DNA of 64,000 bases from Porphyromonadaceae bacterium UBA7048 (GTDB taxonomy: Bacteria > Bacteroidota > Bacteroidia > Bacteroidales > Muribaculaceae), in contig DLAL01000082.1 of the NCBI GenBank assembly GCA_002493945.1, positions 7,765 through 71,764 of the forward strand, read 5' to 3'. This document shows, piece by piece, positions 25,450 through 35,924 of this stretch (position 1 is its first letter; every line of letters begins with the position of its first letter). The notes beneath the pieces are model-generated. The model was not told the origin of the DNA. It searched no databases and saw only the letters and a list, made by a program, of their open reading frames with translations. Both the position numbers and the translations under genes were made by a program.

Positions 25450-27780
25450 ATGAAATCATCTCGATTACTGAGTCTCATCTGCCTCGGCATCGCCGCGACA
25501 TCGGTGGCTCAGATATCCGACAATCCGCTTCCCGACTGGGCATTCGGCGGATTCGTCCGGCCAGAGGGAGTCAATCCCATCATCAAACCTATCGTAGAAA
25601 GCACATTCAACTGCCCTATGAAGGGTGAGGCTGTAGCGTGGGAAGGTGCAGACACATTCAATCCTGCCGCAGTCGTCAAGGACGGCACCATCTACGTCCT
25701 CTACCGTGCCGAGGATAATCCCAACGCCGGCATCGGCGGCCGTACATCGCGTATCGGTCTTGCTCAGATGGCCGAGGACGGCATCACCGTAGCCAAGCGC
25801 TGGGCCGAACCGGTGTTCTATCCCACCAAAACCGAGCTGTCTGAGAAGTATGAGTGGGAAGGCGGCTGTGAGGATCCGCGTGTCGTAGCCGCCGAAATCG
25901 ACGGCAAGACCCTCTACGTCATGACCTATACCGCGTGGAGCCGCGGCAAGGACGGTATTCCCCGTCTGGCCATCGCCACATCCGACGACCTGGAGCACTG
26001 GACCACTCAGGGCCTCGCGTTCAACAAGGCATATCCCGACAAGTTCGAGCGCCACAGCTGCAAGAGCGGTTCCATCGTCACCGAAATCAAGGACGGCAAG
26101 CAGGTGGCTGCTAAAGTCAACTTCAAGGGTGAGGAGAAGTACCTCATGTACTGGGGCGAGGATGCCGTGTTCCTGGCTACTTCCGACGACCTGATCAACT
26201 GGAAGCCCTACGTGGACGAAGCCAATGGCAACGAACCCATTAAACTCATGCAGCCCCGTGACGGCTACTTCGACAGCAAGCTCACCGAGTGCGGTCCTCC
26301 CGCCATCCTCACCGACAAGGGTATCCTCCTCTTCTACAACGGCAAGAACGCCGGCGACCACAAGGCCGACATGAACTATCCGGCATCGACCTACGCCGCC
26401 GGTCAGGCTCTCTTCGACCTCAACGACCCCACCAAGGTCATCGGCCGTCTGGACAATCCCTTCTTCCGCCCGATGGACGACGCCGAGAAGAGCGGTCAAT
26501 ATAAAGACGGCACCGTCTTCATCGAAGGTCTGGTCTACAACAACGACAAGTGGTATCTCTACTACGGCTGCGCCGACTCCTTCGTGGGTGTCGCCGTCTA
26601 TGACCCCGCCACGGCCGAGCGCTTCGGCGACCCAGTTGTCATCGAGTCGAGCATCGATCCGCGCATCATCAATGTCTTCCCCCGTGAGGCCATGGGCAAG
26701 GCACGCTGCTACATCCACTCTTCGAGCGGCGACGCAGGCAGCGGCGAGTCGGCCTTCTACCTGAACACCCGTCACTGGATGCCGAACAAGAAGTGGTGCG
26801 ACAACCGCAACGAGCAGCCCTGGGTCATCTGGGAATTCTTCGACTACTATAAGTTCGACGGCTTCGGCTTCGACGACGTCGAGGGCCACGAGCCCGGCAA
26901 CGGCAATGTCCCCGAGTACTGGGTATACGTCAGCGACGACGGCAACGACTGGACCGAAGTGCTCCACAAGACCGAAGTCGGCGACCAGGCCGAGAAGTAC
27001 GAGACGTTCGAACCCATCGAAGGCCGTTTCGTAAAGGCCGTCTTCACACGCGGCTATCGTCAGGACAATGGCGACAAGGAAAATGCCATCCGCATCTACG
27101 GCGCTGACATCTACGGAGAGTTCAGCCGCCCTTTTGACCGCGGGGACATTGTCAGTATCGGCAAAACTATCCTCAAGACCTACGACCGGGTGAACGAGCG
27201 CGAGTCCGCTCTCAACCTCATCAACGGTGTCTACGACAACTCCGGCAACAAATGGTGCTTCTACAAGGCCGACTACAACAATGACCCCATCAAGTATGTC
27301 GTGCTCGACCTTGAAGACACCTACGACATCACGAAGTTCACCATCCGCGACTGCAAGACCCTCGAAAAAGACGAGAATATCGACCACTACAACATCCTCG
27401 TATCCGAAGAGCGCCCCGACCTCAAGCTCATCACGCCCAAGGAAGACGGCAACAAATGCTGGAAGACTGTCGTGAGCCGTGCCAATACTGGTGACGAAGC
27501 TATCAAGGAGGACGTCCTCGAATCGCCCGTCCGCGCACGCTACGTCAAGCTCGAAGTGCCCCGCTTCAACGATCAGATGAACGCTCATACATCGCGCGTG
27601 TTCGCCTTCGATGTGCATGGCCAGAAATCTGTCATCGCCGGAGTTTCTCTCTCCGATTCAGCCGACGCTGACGCCCCTGTCGAATATTTCGACCTTCAGG
27701 GCCGTCGTGTCCGTCAGCCGCAGTCAGGTGTCTATGTGCGCCGTCAGGGTACTAAGGTGTCTAAAATTTTCGTGAAGTAA
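25450..27780 (+). CDS. GH130 beta-mannoside enzyme with two F5/8-type domains and sorting-type tail
   Basis: Acts on beta-linked mannose (Man-beta-1,4-GlcNAc of the N-glycan core, or beta-1,2-mannose caps of yeast mannan), as hydrolase or phosphorylase. 776 residues: signal peptide (1-20), five-bladed propeller (about 25-425) with FNPAAVVKDGTIYVLYRAED and the GH130 motif GGCEDPRV, then two discoidin-like (F5/8C) domains (about 430-560 and 570-730; WVYVSDDGNDWTEVL, ARYVKLEVPRF), then a C-terminal EYFDLQGRRVRQPQSGVYV tail ending KIFVK, close to that of the M6 protease. The sequence most resembles the Bacteroides GH130 beta-1,2-mannosidases, but I cannot settle hydrolase versus phosphorylase. 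Last gene of its operon; a strong terminator follows. Confidence 0.88.
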   Translation: MKSSRLLSLICLGIAATSVAQISDNPLPDWAFGGFVRPEGVNPIIKPIVESTFNCPMKGEAVAWEGADTFNPAAVVKDGTIYVLYRAEDNPNAGIGGRTSRIGLAQMAEDGITVAKRWAEPVFYPTKTELSEKYEWEGGCEDPRVVAAEIDGKTLYVMTYTAWSRGKDGIPRLAIATSDDLEHWTTQGLAFNKAYPDKFERHSCKSGSIVTEIKDGKQVAAKVNFKGEEKYLMYWGEDAVFLATSDDLINWKPYVDEANGNEPIKLMQPRDGYFDSKLTECGPPAILTDKGILLFYNGKNAGDHKADMNYPASTYAAGQALFDLNDPTKVIGRLDNPFFRPMDDAEKSGQYKDGTVFIEGLVYNNDKWYLYYGCADSFVGVAVYDPATAERFGDPVVIESSIDPRIINVFPREAMGKARCYIHSSSGDAGSGESAFYLNTRHWMPNKKWCDNRNEQPWVIWEFFDYYKFDGFGFDDVEGHEPGNGNVPEYWVYVSDDGNDWTEVLHKTEVGDQAEKYETFEPIEGRFVKAVFTRGYRQDNGDKENAIRIYGADIYGEFSRPFDRGDIVSIGKTILKTYDRVNERESALNLINGVYDNSGNKWCFYKADYNNDPIKYVVLDLEDTYDITKFTIRDCKTLEKDENIDHYNILVSEERPDLKLITPKEDGNKCWKTVVSRANTGDEAIKEDVLESPVRARYVKLEVPRFNDQMNAHTSRVFAFDVHGQKSVIAGVSLSDSADADAPVEYFDLQGRRVRQPQSGVYVRRQGTKVSKIFVK

Positions 27781-27795
27781 GTGCCGTTTGGTCAT

Positions 27796-28083
27796 GAATA
27801 ATGACAAATCAGCCGTTATCCCTTCGGGAAAATATTTGCATTGATTGAGAATTGCGGACCGCTCCGAATGAGCGGTCCGCTTTATTTATAAGTCGGGATA
27901 TCAGAGGTGTATCTATCTGACGCGGCCCGGTGTGTCTGATTTTGTGTCATGGTTTTTGTGCCGATGTGGAACCGGATTGTAGTATTGAATAGTGACAAAT
28001 ATGTAAAAATAAGCTGTATGCGCGGATGTGAACTAAAATGTCATTATTCCTAAACCTTTTAAAATATATGTAGCATAACTTTG
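27796..28083 (+). promoter_or_regulatory. Operator half-sites and promoter of the GH38-SusCD unit
   Basis: Within the 355-base gap after GH130: GAATAATGACA (27796-27806), GAATAGTGACA (27987-27997) and TGTCATTATTC (28039-28049), the last being the exact inverse of the first. The -7 box TAACTTTG is at 28076-28083, 27 bases from the end of the proximal 10-base half-site. No -33 TTTG is seen. The leader to the ATG at 28136 is about 45 bases. Apart from these sites and the terminator at 27854, I see nothing else in the gap. Confidence 0.65.
27854..27889 (+). terminator. Terminator of the GH92-GH92-GH130 operon
   Basis: Perfect 11-base arms GCGGACCGCTC (27854-27864) and GAGCGGTCCGC (27870-27880), 5-base loop, then TTTATTTAT. 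Confidence 0.85.
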
Positions 28084-28135
28084 CATCGTCAGCCGGACCT
28101 CCCTGACAGCAAAAATATACCGAGAAATTAATCCC

Positions 28136-31100
28136 ATGACAGGACCCAAAACAATTCTCCCTTTAATACTGCTTACTGCGACCGGTGCTTTCGCTCAGGC
28201 CGAGGATAAGACTCTCTTCTTCATTTCCGATACTCATCTCGACACTCAGTGGAACTGGGATGTTAAGAACACTATCGACGAGTACGTCAGGAAGACTATG
28301 GTCGACAACTTCGCCCTCTTCGAGAAGTACCCTGCTTTCATGCTCAACTTCGAGGGCGCCATCCGGTACAAGTGGATGAAAGAATACTACCCGGCACAGT
28401 ACGAGACCCTGAAAAAATATATCGCCGACGGCCGATGGCACGTCTCCGGATGCTCAGTCGACGCCAACGACGTGATGGTGTCGTCGGCTGAGTCCATCAT
28501 GCGCAACTGGCTCTACGGCCACACCTTCTTCTCTGAGGAATTCGGGGTGCGCGGCGGCTACGACATCATGCTCCCTGACTGCTTCGGTTTCTCCTACGCA
28601 CTTCCGTCGCTGGCGAAGCACTGCGGCATGAAGGGTTTTCACACCGCCAAACTCGCCTGGGGCTCGGCACAGTACGACCGGCTCGCTCCCTGGGGTATAT
28701 GGCAGGGCGTGGACGGCTCGCAGATTTTCGCCATCTACAAGCCTCACCCCTACGACTCCCATGAGGAGTATAATAAGGACAACTCGCGCGAGTCATGGGC
28801 CGAGAACGCCGCACGCGAGAACTACGAGCGCTACGGCCTCGCCGCCGAGGTGCGCTATGTGGGTCCGCGCAGCGACCGAGGCGGAGCCCTCGGAGATGAT
28901 CCCTCTTCCGACGGCAACAACACCCCTTACTGGCTCGATTACAGCGTGAACTCCGACGGTCCCGTCAAGGTGCGCCTGGCCTCGCCCGACGAGATATTCG
29001 ACTACTTTGCGTCGAACGATCACTCGCGCTTCCAGGTATATGACGGCGAGCTTCCCATGACTGTCCACGGTGTGGGCTCGTATTCATCCCAGGCCATGCT
29101 CAAGCGCTGGAACCGCCGCAACGAACTCCTTGCCGATGCCGCCGAGAAGGCTTCCGCCGCCGCCGAGTGGCTCGGCGTGGCCGACTATCCGCGTGCCGCC
29201 CTCCGCGACGCGTGGATGAACAATCTCTGGCAGGCGCACCACGACGGCATCACCGGCACGTCCATCCCCAAGGCATACATCTATTCGCAGAACGAATACG
29301 TCATGGCCAACAAGGCTTTCGCCGATGCCTTTGAGACCGCAGTAGGCGCCACAGCCCGTTGCCTTGACACGCAGGTGGAGGGCACGGCAGCCGTTGTCTA
29401 CAACCCTCTGTCGTTCGAGCGCACCGATGTGGCCGAGGCACAGCTGCCCTGTGCGGCCCGTCCCGACGGTGTCCGCGTGTTCGACAAGGACGGCCGCGAG
29501 GTACTCGCCCAGGTCACCGGCTACGATGCCGCCGAAGGCATGGCCACGGTCATCTTCGCAGCCACCGTTCCCTCGCTCGGATATGCCGTCTATGACGTAC
29601 GTCTCGGCGAGCAGTGCACTCTCACATCAGGCCTCACGGCCGACCTCGCCTCCCGTCAGATATCCAATGGCCGCTACCGTACGACCCTTGATTCCAAGGG
29701 CGACTGCAACCTCTACGACGTGGTCAACAAACGTCTCCTCATGAGCGCTCCATCCATGCAGATGCTCGACGACGAGTCCACCACATGGCCGGCGTGGGAG
29801 ATTACATATAATACTGTGTCGGGCACTCCCGTGGCCACGGTCAACGAGAACGTCGAAATCACCCTCGCCGAGGACGGTCCGCTCCGCAAGTCTTTCCGCG
29901 TGCAGCGCACCAAGGCCGGCTCGACCTTCGTGCACTACGTCCGCATGTCGGCCGTCAGCGACCGTGTGGACATGGTCAACGAAGTCGACTGGCAGACCCG
30001 CGAGACCCTCCTGAAGCTCGCCATGACCACCCGCAGCACTTTCAGCAAAGTCACCTACGACATATCCCTGGGCACCATCGAGCGCGGCGTCAACTCCTCG
30101 AGCCTCTTCGAGATGCAGGGGCACCAGTGGGCCGACATGACGGGCGATAACGGCCTCTACGGTGTGTCGGTCATCAACGACAGCAAGTATGGCTGGGACA
30201 TGCCCGAGAAGAGCAATCTCCGGCTCACCCTCATCCACACGCCTCGCACCGGTTCGGGCTACGCCTATCAGGCGTTCCAGGACCTGGGCGTGCATCACTT
30301 CACCGTGTCGTTCTTCCCCCACGAAGGGTCGTGGAGCCAGCTGACGCAGATGGAGGCCTCCAAGGTCAACCAGCCGCTCACCGTCTTCCGCGCTCCGCGT
30401 CATGCCGGCTCGCTCGGACGTGAGTTCAGCTTCGCCTCGCTCAACAGCGACGCCGTCTCCGTCAAGGCCCTCAAGAAAGCCGAGCAGAGCGACGAGACCG
30501 TCGTACGCCTCTACGAGTGGACGGGCGCCGACCATACCGGCCTGACCCTCACATTCCCTGCCGACATCATCTCCGCACGCGAGGTCAACGGCCTTGAGGA
30601 AGCCATCGACGGGGCCGCACCCCTGTCGGTCGACGGCCGCAGCATCCGCTTCGACATCGGCCGCTATCAGCCGCGCACCTTCGCCGTGCGTCTGGCCGCG
30701 CCCGAGGCATCGGCCGTTCCTGATGCCTCAGTCAGCCGTCACGTGGCTCTGGACTACAACAGCGACATGATGAGCTGGAACTCGATGCGCAGCAACGGCG
30801 ACCACGACCTCGCCTTCCCGGCCGAACTCATCCCTGACGTACTCGATGCCGACGGCGTCACCTTCGCTTTCGGCGACAGGACCAACCACGCCGACAACGT
30901 CGTCCTCTGCAAGGGTCAGACCGTGGCTCTCGACCGCTCCGACGACTGCCGGAAGCTCTACATCCTGGCCGCTTCGCTTGACAAGGACGGCTCGAAGGGC
31001 GTCTTCCGCGCAGGTGATTCGGAATTCACGCTCGCAGTCCCCTACGTCAGCGGATATGTAGGCTCGGCCGAGACACAGTTCAACGAAGGCGCCTCCTACC

Positions 31101-32095
31101 GTCATGACGAAGTAGCCCTCAAGGCCACCCACTCGCACAACACCCGCACCGCCAAGGACGAAATCTACAACTTCCTCTATATATACAAGTACCTCATCGA
31201 GCTGCCCGACGATGCCGCCGAGCTGACCCTCCCCGACGACGACTCGCTCTGCGTGTTCGCCATGACACTGAGCGACAATGAGAACGACGATACCCGTGCA
31301 GCTACCGAGGTCCGCGTATACCACGACTACAGGGAGCTGGGCGCCACGGCCGGCTCCGAAGACTTCGGCAGCTACCTCGTGCCTGACCGCATCACCGTTT
31401 CGGGCAAGGTCAACGACAGCGAGGACGGCCGCTTCGCAGCCGACGGCGACTCATCCACCAAGTGGTGCTGCACATCGTCGAACTCCTGGCTTGAATACGC
31501 CTTCGACGAACCCGTCACCGTTCTACGGTGGTCGCTCCTCAACGCCGGATGCGAGGGTCTCGACAAAATCTCGCGCCGCTTCAAGGTGCAGTATCACGAC
31601 GGCAGCTCGTGGAAGGACATCGACGTTGTCACCGACAACACCGCCAACCGCGTCAGCCGCACCGTCGGCGCCGTGCAGGCCACACGCTTCCGCCTCCAGG
31701 TCAATGAAGGAGAGCAGGGCGGTGCCACAGCGCGCATCTACGAGTTCTCGCTTTACGGACGCCGCGCCTCCGAGTCGGGCATCAGCACCGTAGCAGCTCC
31801 TGCCGGCAGCCGCACCATCACACTCGCAGGCAACGCCCCCAATCCCTGCAGCGACTTCACCACCGTCTCCTTCAGCGCACCCGAAGCACTCTCGGACGTC
31901 ACCATGCACGTCTATGACCTGACCGGACGCCACGCTGCCACCGTCGCCCTCGACGCTCAGCCCGCACGCGGCGGTCTCTGGAGCGCTCCCTGCACCCTGA
32001 CGCTCTCCTCCGGATGCTACATCTATACGCTCGAAGCCGTAGGCGAGACGGGCGCACGCCTCACCTCCGACGCCTCGCGTCTCATCATCAGATAA
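28136..32095 (+). CDS. GH38 alpha-mannosidase with F5/8-type domain and sorting-type tail
   Basis: Zinc-dependent retaining alpha-mannosidase. 1319 residues: signal peptide (1-20); GH38 domain with zinc ligands His34 and Asp36 in SDTHLDTQWNWD, nucleophile Asp148 in MLPDCFGFSYALPS, and the AHHDGITGTS motif near 365; middle three-helix and C-terminal beta domains (about 400-860); a region like the NPCBM or similar beta-sandwich; an F5/8C domain (about 1100-1220, DSSTKWCCTSSNSWLEYAF); and a type IX-like tail (about 1238-1319: PNPCSDFTTVSFS, MHVYDLTGRHAATV, SGCYIYTLEA). All GH38 catalytic residues are intact. Opens the transcription unit containing SusC/SusD and follows an operator cluster. A second GH38 closes the locus. 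Confidence 0.93.
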   Translation: MTGPKTILPLILLTATGAFAQAEDKTLFFISDTHLDTQWNWDVKNTIDEYVRKTMVDNFALFEKYPAFMLNFEGAIRYKWMKEYYPAQYETLKKYIADGRWHVSGCSVDANDVMVSSAESIMRNWLYGHTFFSEEFGVRGGYDIMLPDCFGFSYALPSLAKHCGMKGFHTAKLAWGSAQYDRLAPWGIWQGVDGSQIFAIYKPHPYDSHEEYNKDNSRESWAENAARENYERYGLAAEVRYVGPRSDRGGALGDDPSSDGNNTPYWLDYSVNSDGPVKVRLASPDEIFDYFASNDHSRFQVYDGELPMTVHGVGSYSSQAMLKRWNRRNELLADAAEKASAAAEWLGVADYPRAALRDAWMNNLWQAHHDGITGTSIPKAYIYSQNEYVMANKAFADAFETAVGATARCLDTQVEGTAAVVYNPLSFERTDVAEAQLPCAARPDGVRVFDKDGREVLAQVTGYDAAEGMATVIFAATVPSLGYAVYDVRLGEQCTLTSGLTADLASRQISNGRYRTTLDSKGDCNLYDVVNKRLLMSAPSMQMLDDESTTWPAWEITYNTVSGTPVATVNENVEITLAEDGPLRKSFRVQRTKAGSTFVHYVRMSAVSDRVDMVNEVDWQTRETLLKLAMTTRSTFSKVTYDISLGTIERGVNSSSLFEMQGHQWADMTGDNGLYGVSVINDSKYGWDMPEKSNLRLTLIHTPRTGSGYAYQAFQDLGVHHFTVSFFPHEGSWSQLTQMEASKVNQPLTVFRAPRHAGSLGREFSFASLNSDAVSVKALKKAEQSDETVVRLYEWTGADHTGLTLTFPADIISAREVNGLEEAIDGAAPLSVDGRSIRFDIGRYQPRTFAVRLAAPEASAVPDASVSRHVALDYNSDMMSWNSMRSNGDHDLAFPAELIPDVLDADGVTFAFGDRTNHADNVVLCKGQTVALDRSDDCRKLYILAASLDKDGSKGVFRAGDSEFTLAVPYVSGYVGSAETQFNEGASYRHDEVALKATHSHNTRTAKDEIYNFLYIYKYLIELPDDAAELTLPDDDSLCVFAMTLSDNENDDTRAATEVRVYHDYRELGATAGSEDFGSYLVPDRITVSGKVNDSEDGRFAADGDSSTKWCCTSSNSWLEYAFDEPVTVLRWSLLNAGCEGLDKISRRFKVQYHDGSSWKDIDVVTDNTANRVSRTVGAVQATRFRLQVNEGEQGGATARIYEFSLYGRRASESGISTVAAPAGSRTITLAGNAPNPCSDFTTVSFSAPEALSDVTMHVYDLTGRHAATVALDAQPARGGLWSAPCTLTLSSGCYIYTLEAVGETGARLTSDASRLIIR

Positions 32096-32162
32096 TTCAC
32101 AGTTACTGTTAAATCAAATAAACGAGAGATTAACACCTAAACCTCTTAATACCTAATTCATT

Positions 32163-35100
32163 ATGAAACACAAACTACAAATGAAGGCGGCAATGGTTAT
32201 GGCAGCTACCCTGACAGCATCGGCAGCGTTCGCACAGACGCAGATCACCGATGAGGCCGGACTCCGCGCCATGGCCAACGACCCCGCCGGCGAGTATGTG
32301 CTTGCCAATGACATCAAGCTCACGGGCGAATGGACCCCTATAGGCACACAGAACGCTCCGTTTACCGGTAAATTCAACGGCAACGGCCACACCATCGCCG
32401 GCCTTGTCATCAACGACGACAAAGCAGACTACGCCGGTCTCTTCGGCTACGCTCAGGGCGCTACCCTCAGCAACGTGCGCATCGTGGCCGCCGACGTACA
32501 GGCTCACGAACACGTCGGCATCCTCGTAGGCCGTATCTGCGGCAACGGTACTGTCGACGCCGTCATGACTTCGGGCTATGTCCGCGGCCGCGACCATATC
32601 GGCGGTATCGCCGGCGACATGGGCGAGGACGCCGCCACACTCTCGAACTGTTTCTCTACCGTCAACGTGTACAGCACCGACTATCAGGCCGGCGGTCTTG
32701 TAGGCTGGTCGAAGGGCAACAACACCATCACCAACTCCTTCTTCGCAGGCCAGGCCCGTGAAGGTGCCTACGGCGGCAGCGCCGGTATCGTGGCATTCGT
32801 CGAGGACGGCACCACCACCGTGCGAGCCAACGTCTCGGCCGCCTCGAAGATTACCGGTGTGATGGGCGAATTCCCCATCATGGAGAAGCGTCAGCGCTAC
32901 ACCATGGGCGTTGTCGGCGGTATCCTCAACGAGAACTCCAACGTTGACGCAACTGACAACCTCACCTCCGAAGCCACCGTCCGCTACAACGTCAGCACGG
33001 GCGAACCCTACGAGAACACCGAGGAAAATACCGATCCCACTTTCAACGGTATCCTCACTCCGGCAGCCGACCTCAAGAAGGCTTCGACCTATACCACTCT
33101 GGGCTGGAGCAGCGCCGCATGGACCCTCACCGACGGCAACTATCCCGTCCTCAAGGGCATGACCCTGCCTGTCGACGGCGACTACATCTACACCGTGGCC
33201 GCTCCCGAGGAAGTCTACACCGGCAACGTATGGAACGCTGCTCCCGTCAGCTCCCTCAACCGCGCCGTGACCATCAAGACCAGCGACTCCTCCGTCGCAT
33301 CGGTCAGCGGTACTGAAATCACCTTCGGCGGCACAGGTGCCGTGACCATCACATTCGAGACCACAGGCGACAGCTTCTCCAAGGGCTATACCAAGACTGT
33401 GACCTTCGACGTGCAGCACATGGACAACACTATCGCCACCGCTGCCGACTTCGACAAGATCCGCAAGAATCCTTCGGGCGGCTTCGTCCTCACTGCCGAC
33501 ATCGATATGGCAGGCGTCGACTTCAAGCCCATCCCCAACTTCAGCGGCTCGCTCGACGGTCAGAACCACTTCATCAAGAACCTCCGCTTCGAGAACAAGG
33601 ACGCCAACGAGGCAGGCTTCATCGCCAACTTCGACGGTACCTTCATCCGCAACCTCGGCTTCATCAACGCCAGCATCATCGGCAACGCCAATGCCGCCAT
33701 CATCGGCAAGACCACCGGTTCGGGCGTCATCAGCAACGTCGTAGTGATGCAGTCCACCATCCAGGGCCGCGACCACGTCGCTTCCTTCGTAGGTGACCTC
33801 AACGGCGGCGCCACCGTCAAGAACTGTCTGTCGAACGCCGTCCTGATCACACGCGAATATCAGGCAGGCGGTATCGCAGGCGTCCTCAACAACGGCAACG
33901 TCGAGAACTGTCTCTTCTGCGGCACGCTCGAGACCTACCGCAACGACGGCACCAACCTCGGCGGCATCGTCTCGCTCCTTGACAGCAGCAGCCCCCAGTC
34001 CTACATCCGCAACTGTGTGGCCGCAGCTGTCACCGAGACAGGCGCAGGCAACGAAAGCTGCCTCATCAACCTTGCAGGCCGCGAGATGATCCTGGAGAAC
34101 AACTACGTCACCAAGTACACCATCCGCAATGGCGTGGAGATCACCGCCGGCGAAGCCGACAGCGACCGCGGCGCCCTCGTCACCAAGGATCAGGTACGCA
34201 CCAAGGACTGGTACACCACCACCCTGGGCTGGGACTTCGACAACGACTGGAAGTTCCTCCCCGGCTCCGAAGGCTATATGCTCCCCGTCCTCAAGTGGAT
34301 GAGCACTCCTCTTGCAGTATCGTTCTTCAACCTTCCCTCCGAGGACGGCGTCGCCCTCAACTATGTGGCCGGCACCGAAGCATGGTACTACAACGTCATC
34401 ATGGGCTCGTGGGGTCAGGACATCGACATCGCCCAGCTCACCGGCGAAGGCATCGCATGCATCGTTCCTGAAGAATACGCCATCTACGCCGGCAATGAAG
34501 ACGGCCTGTACGGCGGCGCAGGTTCAGCCGAATTTAAGGTATCTCTTCCCGCTGCCCTTTCGGGTCTCTTCTCCGTCGACGGTCGCGACACCTTCATGGT
34601 CAACGTAGGTTTCGCCGGCGAAGCCATCAATGTGGCCACTGCACAGGACTTCATCAACATCCGCCGCAACCCCGGCCTTGACTACGTGCTCACCGCCGAC
34701 ATCGACCTCACCGGTCTCGACTTCAACGGCTTCTGCAACGACGGCAACACCATCTTCACCGGCAGCATCGACGGCCAGGGCCACAGTGTCAAGGGCTTCC
34801 GTCTCGACTTCACCGGCGACGACAGCAGCGACCACGGCCTCTTCGGCAAGGTAGCCGGCGCATCGTTCAAGAACATCGCATTCTATGACTTCGTCATCGA
34901 CGGCGGCATCCAGGGCGCCAAGCACGTGGGCCTCATCGGCGGCGGCTCGGCCACTCTCGAGGAAGTAGCCATCGTAGGCTGCGTATACGGCAATGACCAC
35001 GTAGGTCTGGTGGCAGGCGACGCCGACGGCATCACCATCACCAACTCCTATGCCAAGGGCGAAGTCATCGGCGGCTCGCAGGTAGGCGGCTTCTTCGGCG

Positions 35101-35822
35101 TGACTCTCGAAGGCGGCGCTACCATCCGCAACTGCTTCTCCAACATCTACGCACAGGCCGCAACCCGCGGCTGGGTCGGCGGCTTCATCGGCCTGATCGA
35201 CAAGAGCAACAGCGTTGTGACCATCGAGAACTGCGTTTCCGTAGGTGACAACTCCTCCGTAGGCAACGACAAGTACACCAACTGGTTCATCGGCGGCAAC
35301 GGCGCAGGCGACACTGCCAACGCAGCCATCACCTTCACCAACAATATCTATAACTCCGAAAGCGTCAACGACGCCGCTACCCACTGGCCCGAAAAGAACG
35401 AGACTGCCGAAGGCGGTGTTGTCGAGGCTCCCACGGGCATGAACCCCGGCGCTCTCACCGAGCAGAACGTCTACACCAACATCGGCTGGGACTTCACCGA
35501 AGTGTGGACTATGGGCACCGGAGCCTACAAGTATCCCGTCCTCAAGGGTGTGGCAGTTCCCGCATCGGTTCTCGAAGCTGACATCGAAACCGACGTTGAA
35601 GACGTCATCGCCGACGCTGTATCGGTTGAGGTTTACGACGGCACTCTCTACGTGGCCGGTCTCGCCGACGGCGCTCTCGTCAACGTCTACAACGCAGCTG
35701 GCGTGCAGGTTGCTTCCGTAGCAGCAAGCGGCGAAGCTGTCATCGAACTCCCGGCCAACGGCCTCTACATCGTATCCGTCCTCTCCGACGGCACCATGAA
35801 GGCATTCAAGGTCAAGAAATAA
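32163..35822 (+). CDS. Secreted GLUG-motif repeat protein with three large internal repeats
   Basis: 1219 residues. Signal peptide (1-24). Three homologous blocks of about 320 residues start near residues 25, 421 and 822, a period of about 400. Each opens with an NPxGxYVLTxDIDLTG-like phrase, then GKFNGNGHTIAGL or SLDGQNHFIKNL, and carries many GLUG-type turns (AGLFGYAQGATLSNVRI, VGGFFGVTLEGGATIRNCFSN). This fits a right-handed parallel beta-helix. Short immunoglobulin-like linkers separate blocks. The last 65 residues (VNVYNAAGVQVASV, LPANGLYIVSVLS, FKVKK) are a sorting-type tail. No catalytic motif recognised; a surface glycan-binding or adhesin role is inference. Follows GH38 by 67 bases without a promoter box, so co-transcribed. 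Confidence 0.85.
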   Translation: MKHKLQMKAAMVMAATLTASAAFAQTQITDEAGLRAMANDPAGEYVLANDIKLTGEWTPIGTQNAPFTGKFNGNGHTIAGLVINDDKADYAGLFGYAQGATLSNVRIVAADVQAHEHVGILVGRICGNGTVDAVMTSGYVRGRDHIGGIAGDMGEDAATLSNCFSTVNVYSTDYQAGGLVGWSKGNNTITNSFFAGQAREGAYGGSAGIVAFVEDGTTTVRANVSAASKITGVMGEFPIMEKRQRYTMGVVGGILNENSNVDATDNLTSEATVRYNVSTGEPYENTEENTDPTFNGILTPAADLKKASTYTTLGWSSAAWTLTDGNYPVLKGMTLPVDGDYIYTVAAPEEVYTGNVWNAAPVSSLNRAVTIKTSDSSVASVSGTEITFGGTGAVTITFETTGDSFSKGYTKTVTFDVQHMDNTIATAADFDKIRKNPSGGFVLTADIDMAGVDFKPIPNFSGSLDGQNHFIKNLRFENKDANEAGFIANFDGTFIRNLGFINASIIGNANAAIIGKTTGSGVISNVVVMQSTIQGRDHVASFVGDLNGGATVKNCLSNAVLITREYQAGGIAGVLNNGNVENCLFCGTLETYRNDGTNLGGIVSLLDSSSPQSYIRNCVAAAVTETGAGNESCLINLAGREMILENNYVTKYTIRNGVEITAGEADSDRGALVTKDQVRTKDWYTTTLGWDFDNDWKFLPGSEGYMLPVLKWMSTPLAVSFFNLPSEDGVALNYVAGTEAWYYNVIMGSWGQDIDIAQLTGEGIACIVPEEYAIYAGNEDGLYGGAGSAEFKVSLPAALSGLFSVDGRDTFMVNVGFAGEAINVATAQDFINIRRNPGLDYVLTADIDLTGLDFNGFCNDGNTIFTGSIDGQGHSVKGFRLDFTGDDSSDHGLFGKVAGASFKNIAFYDFVIDGGIQGAKHVGLIGGGSATLEEVAIVGCVYGNDHVGLVAGDADGITITNSYAKGEVIGGSQVGGFFGVTLEGGATIRNCFSNIYAQAATRGWVGGFIGLIDKSNSVVTIENCVSVGDNSSVGNDKYTNWFIGGNGAGDTANAAITFTNNIYNSESVNDAATHWPEKNETAEGGVVEAPTGMNPGALTEQNVYTNIGWDFTEVWTMGTGAYKYPVLKGVAVPASVLEADIETDVEDVIADAVSVEVYDGTLYVAGLADGALVNVYNAAGVQVASVAASGEAVIELPANGLYIVSVLSDGTMKAFKVKK

Positions 35823-35829
35823 TCCGTAC

Positions 35830-35866
35830 ATCCGCCGTGTCCGCACGGGGCACGGCGGATTTTTTT
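35830..35866 (+). terminator. Terminator between GLUG gene and SusC gene
   Basis: Arms ATCCGCCGTG (35830-35839) and CACGGCGGAT (35851-35860) with an 11-base loop followed by TTTTTT. Because no promoter box is seen before SusC, it may be a partial terminator inside the operon. Confidence 0.75.
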
Positions 35867-35924
35867 CCTCCTCATTCGTGAAAAACCATGCTTTCCCCTC
35901 CGCCATAAAAATCCTCTCTAAGAT

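Noticed and set aside
25465..27618. A 717-codon open frame on the minus strand opposite GH130
   Set aside because: Same reason: compositional mirror of a real gene with clear GH130 motifs. Similar mirror frames opposite the SusC gene (36076-37947) and the GLUG gene (32175-33776, 34524-35906) were rejected too.
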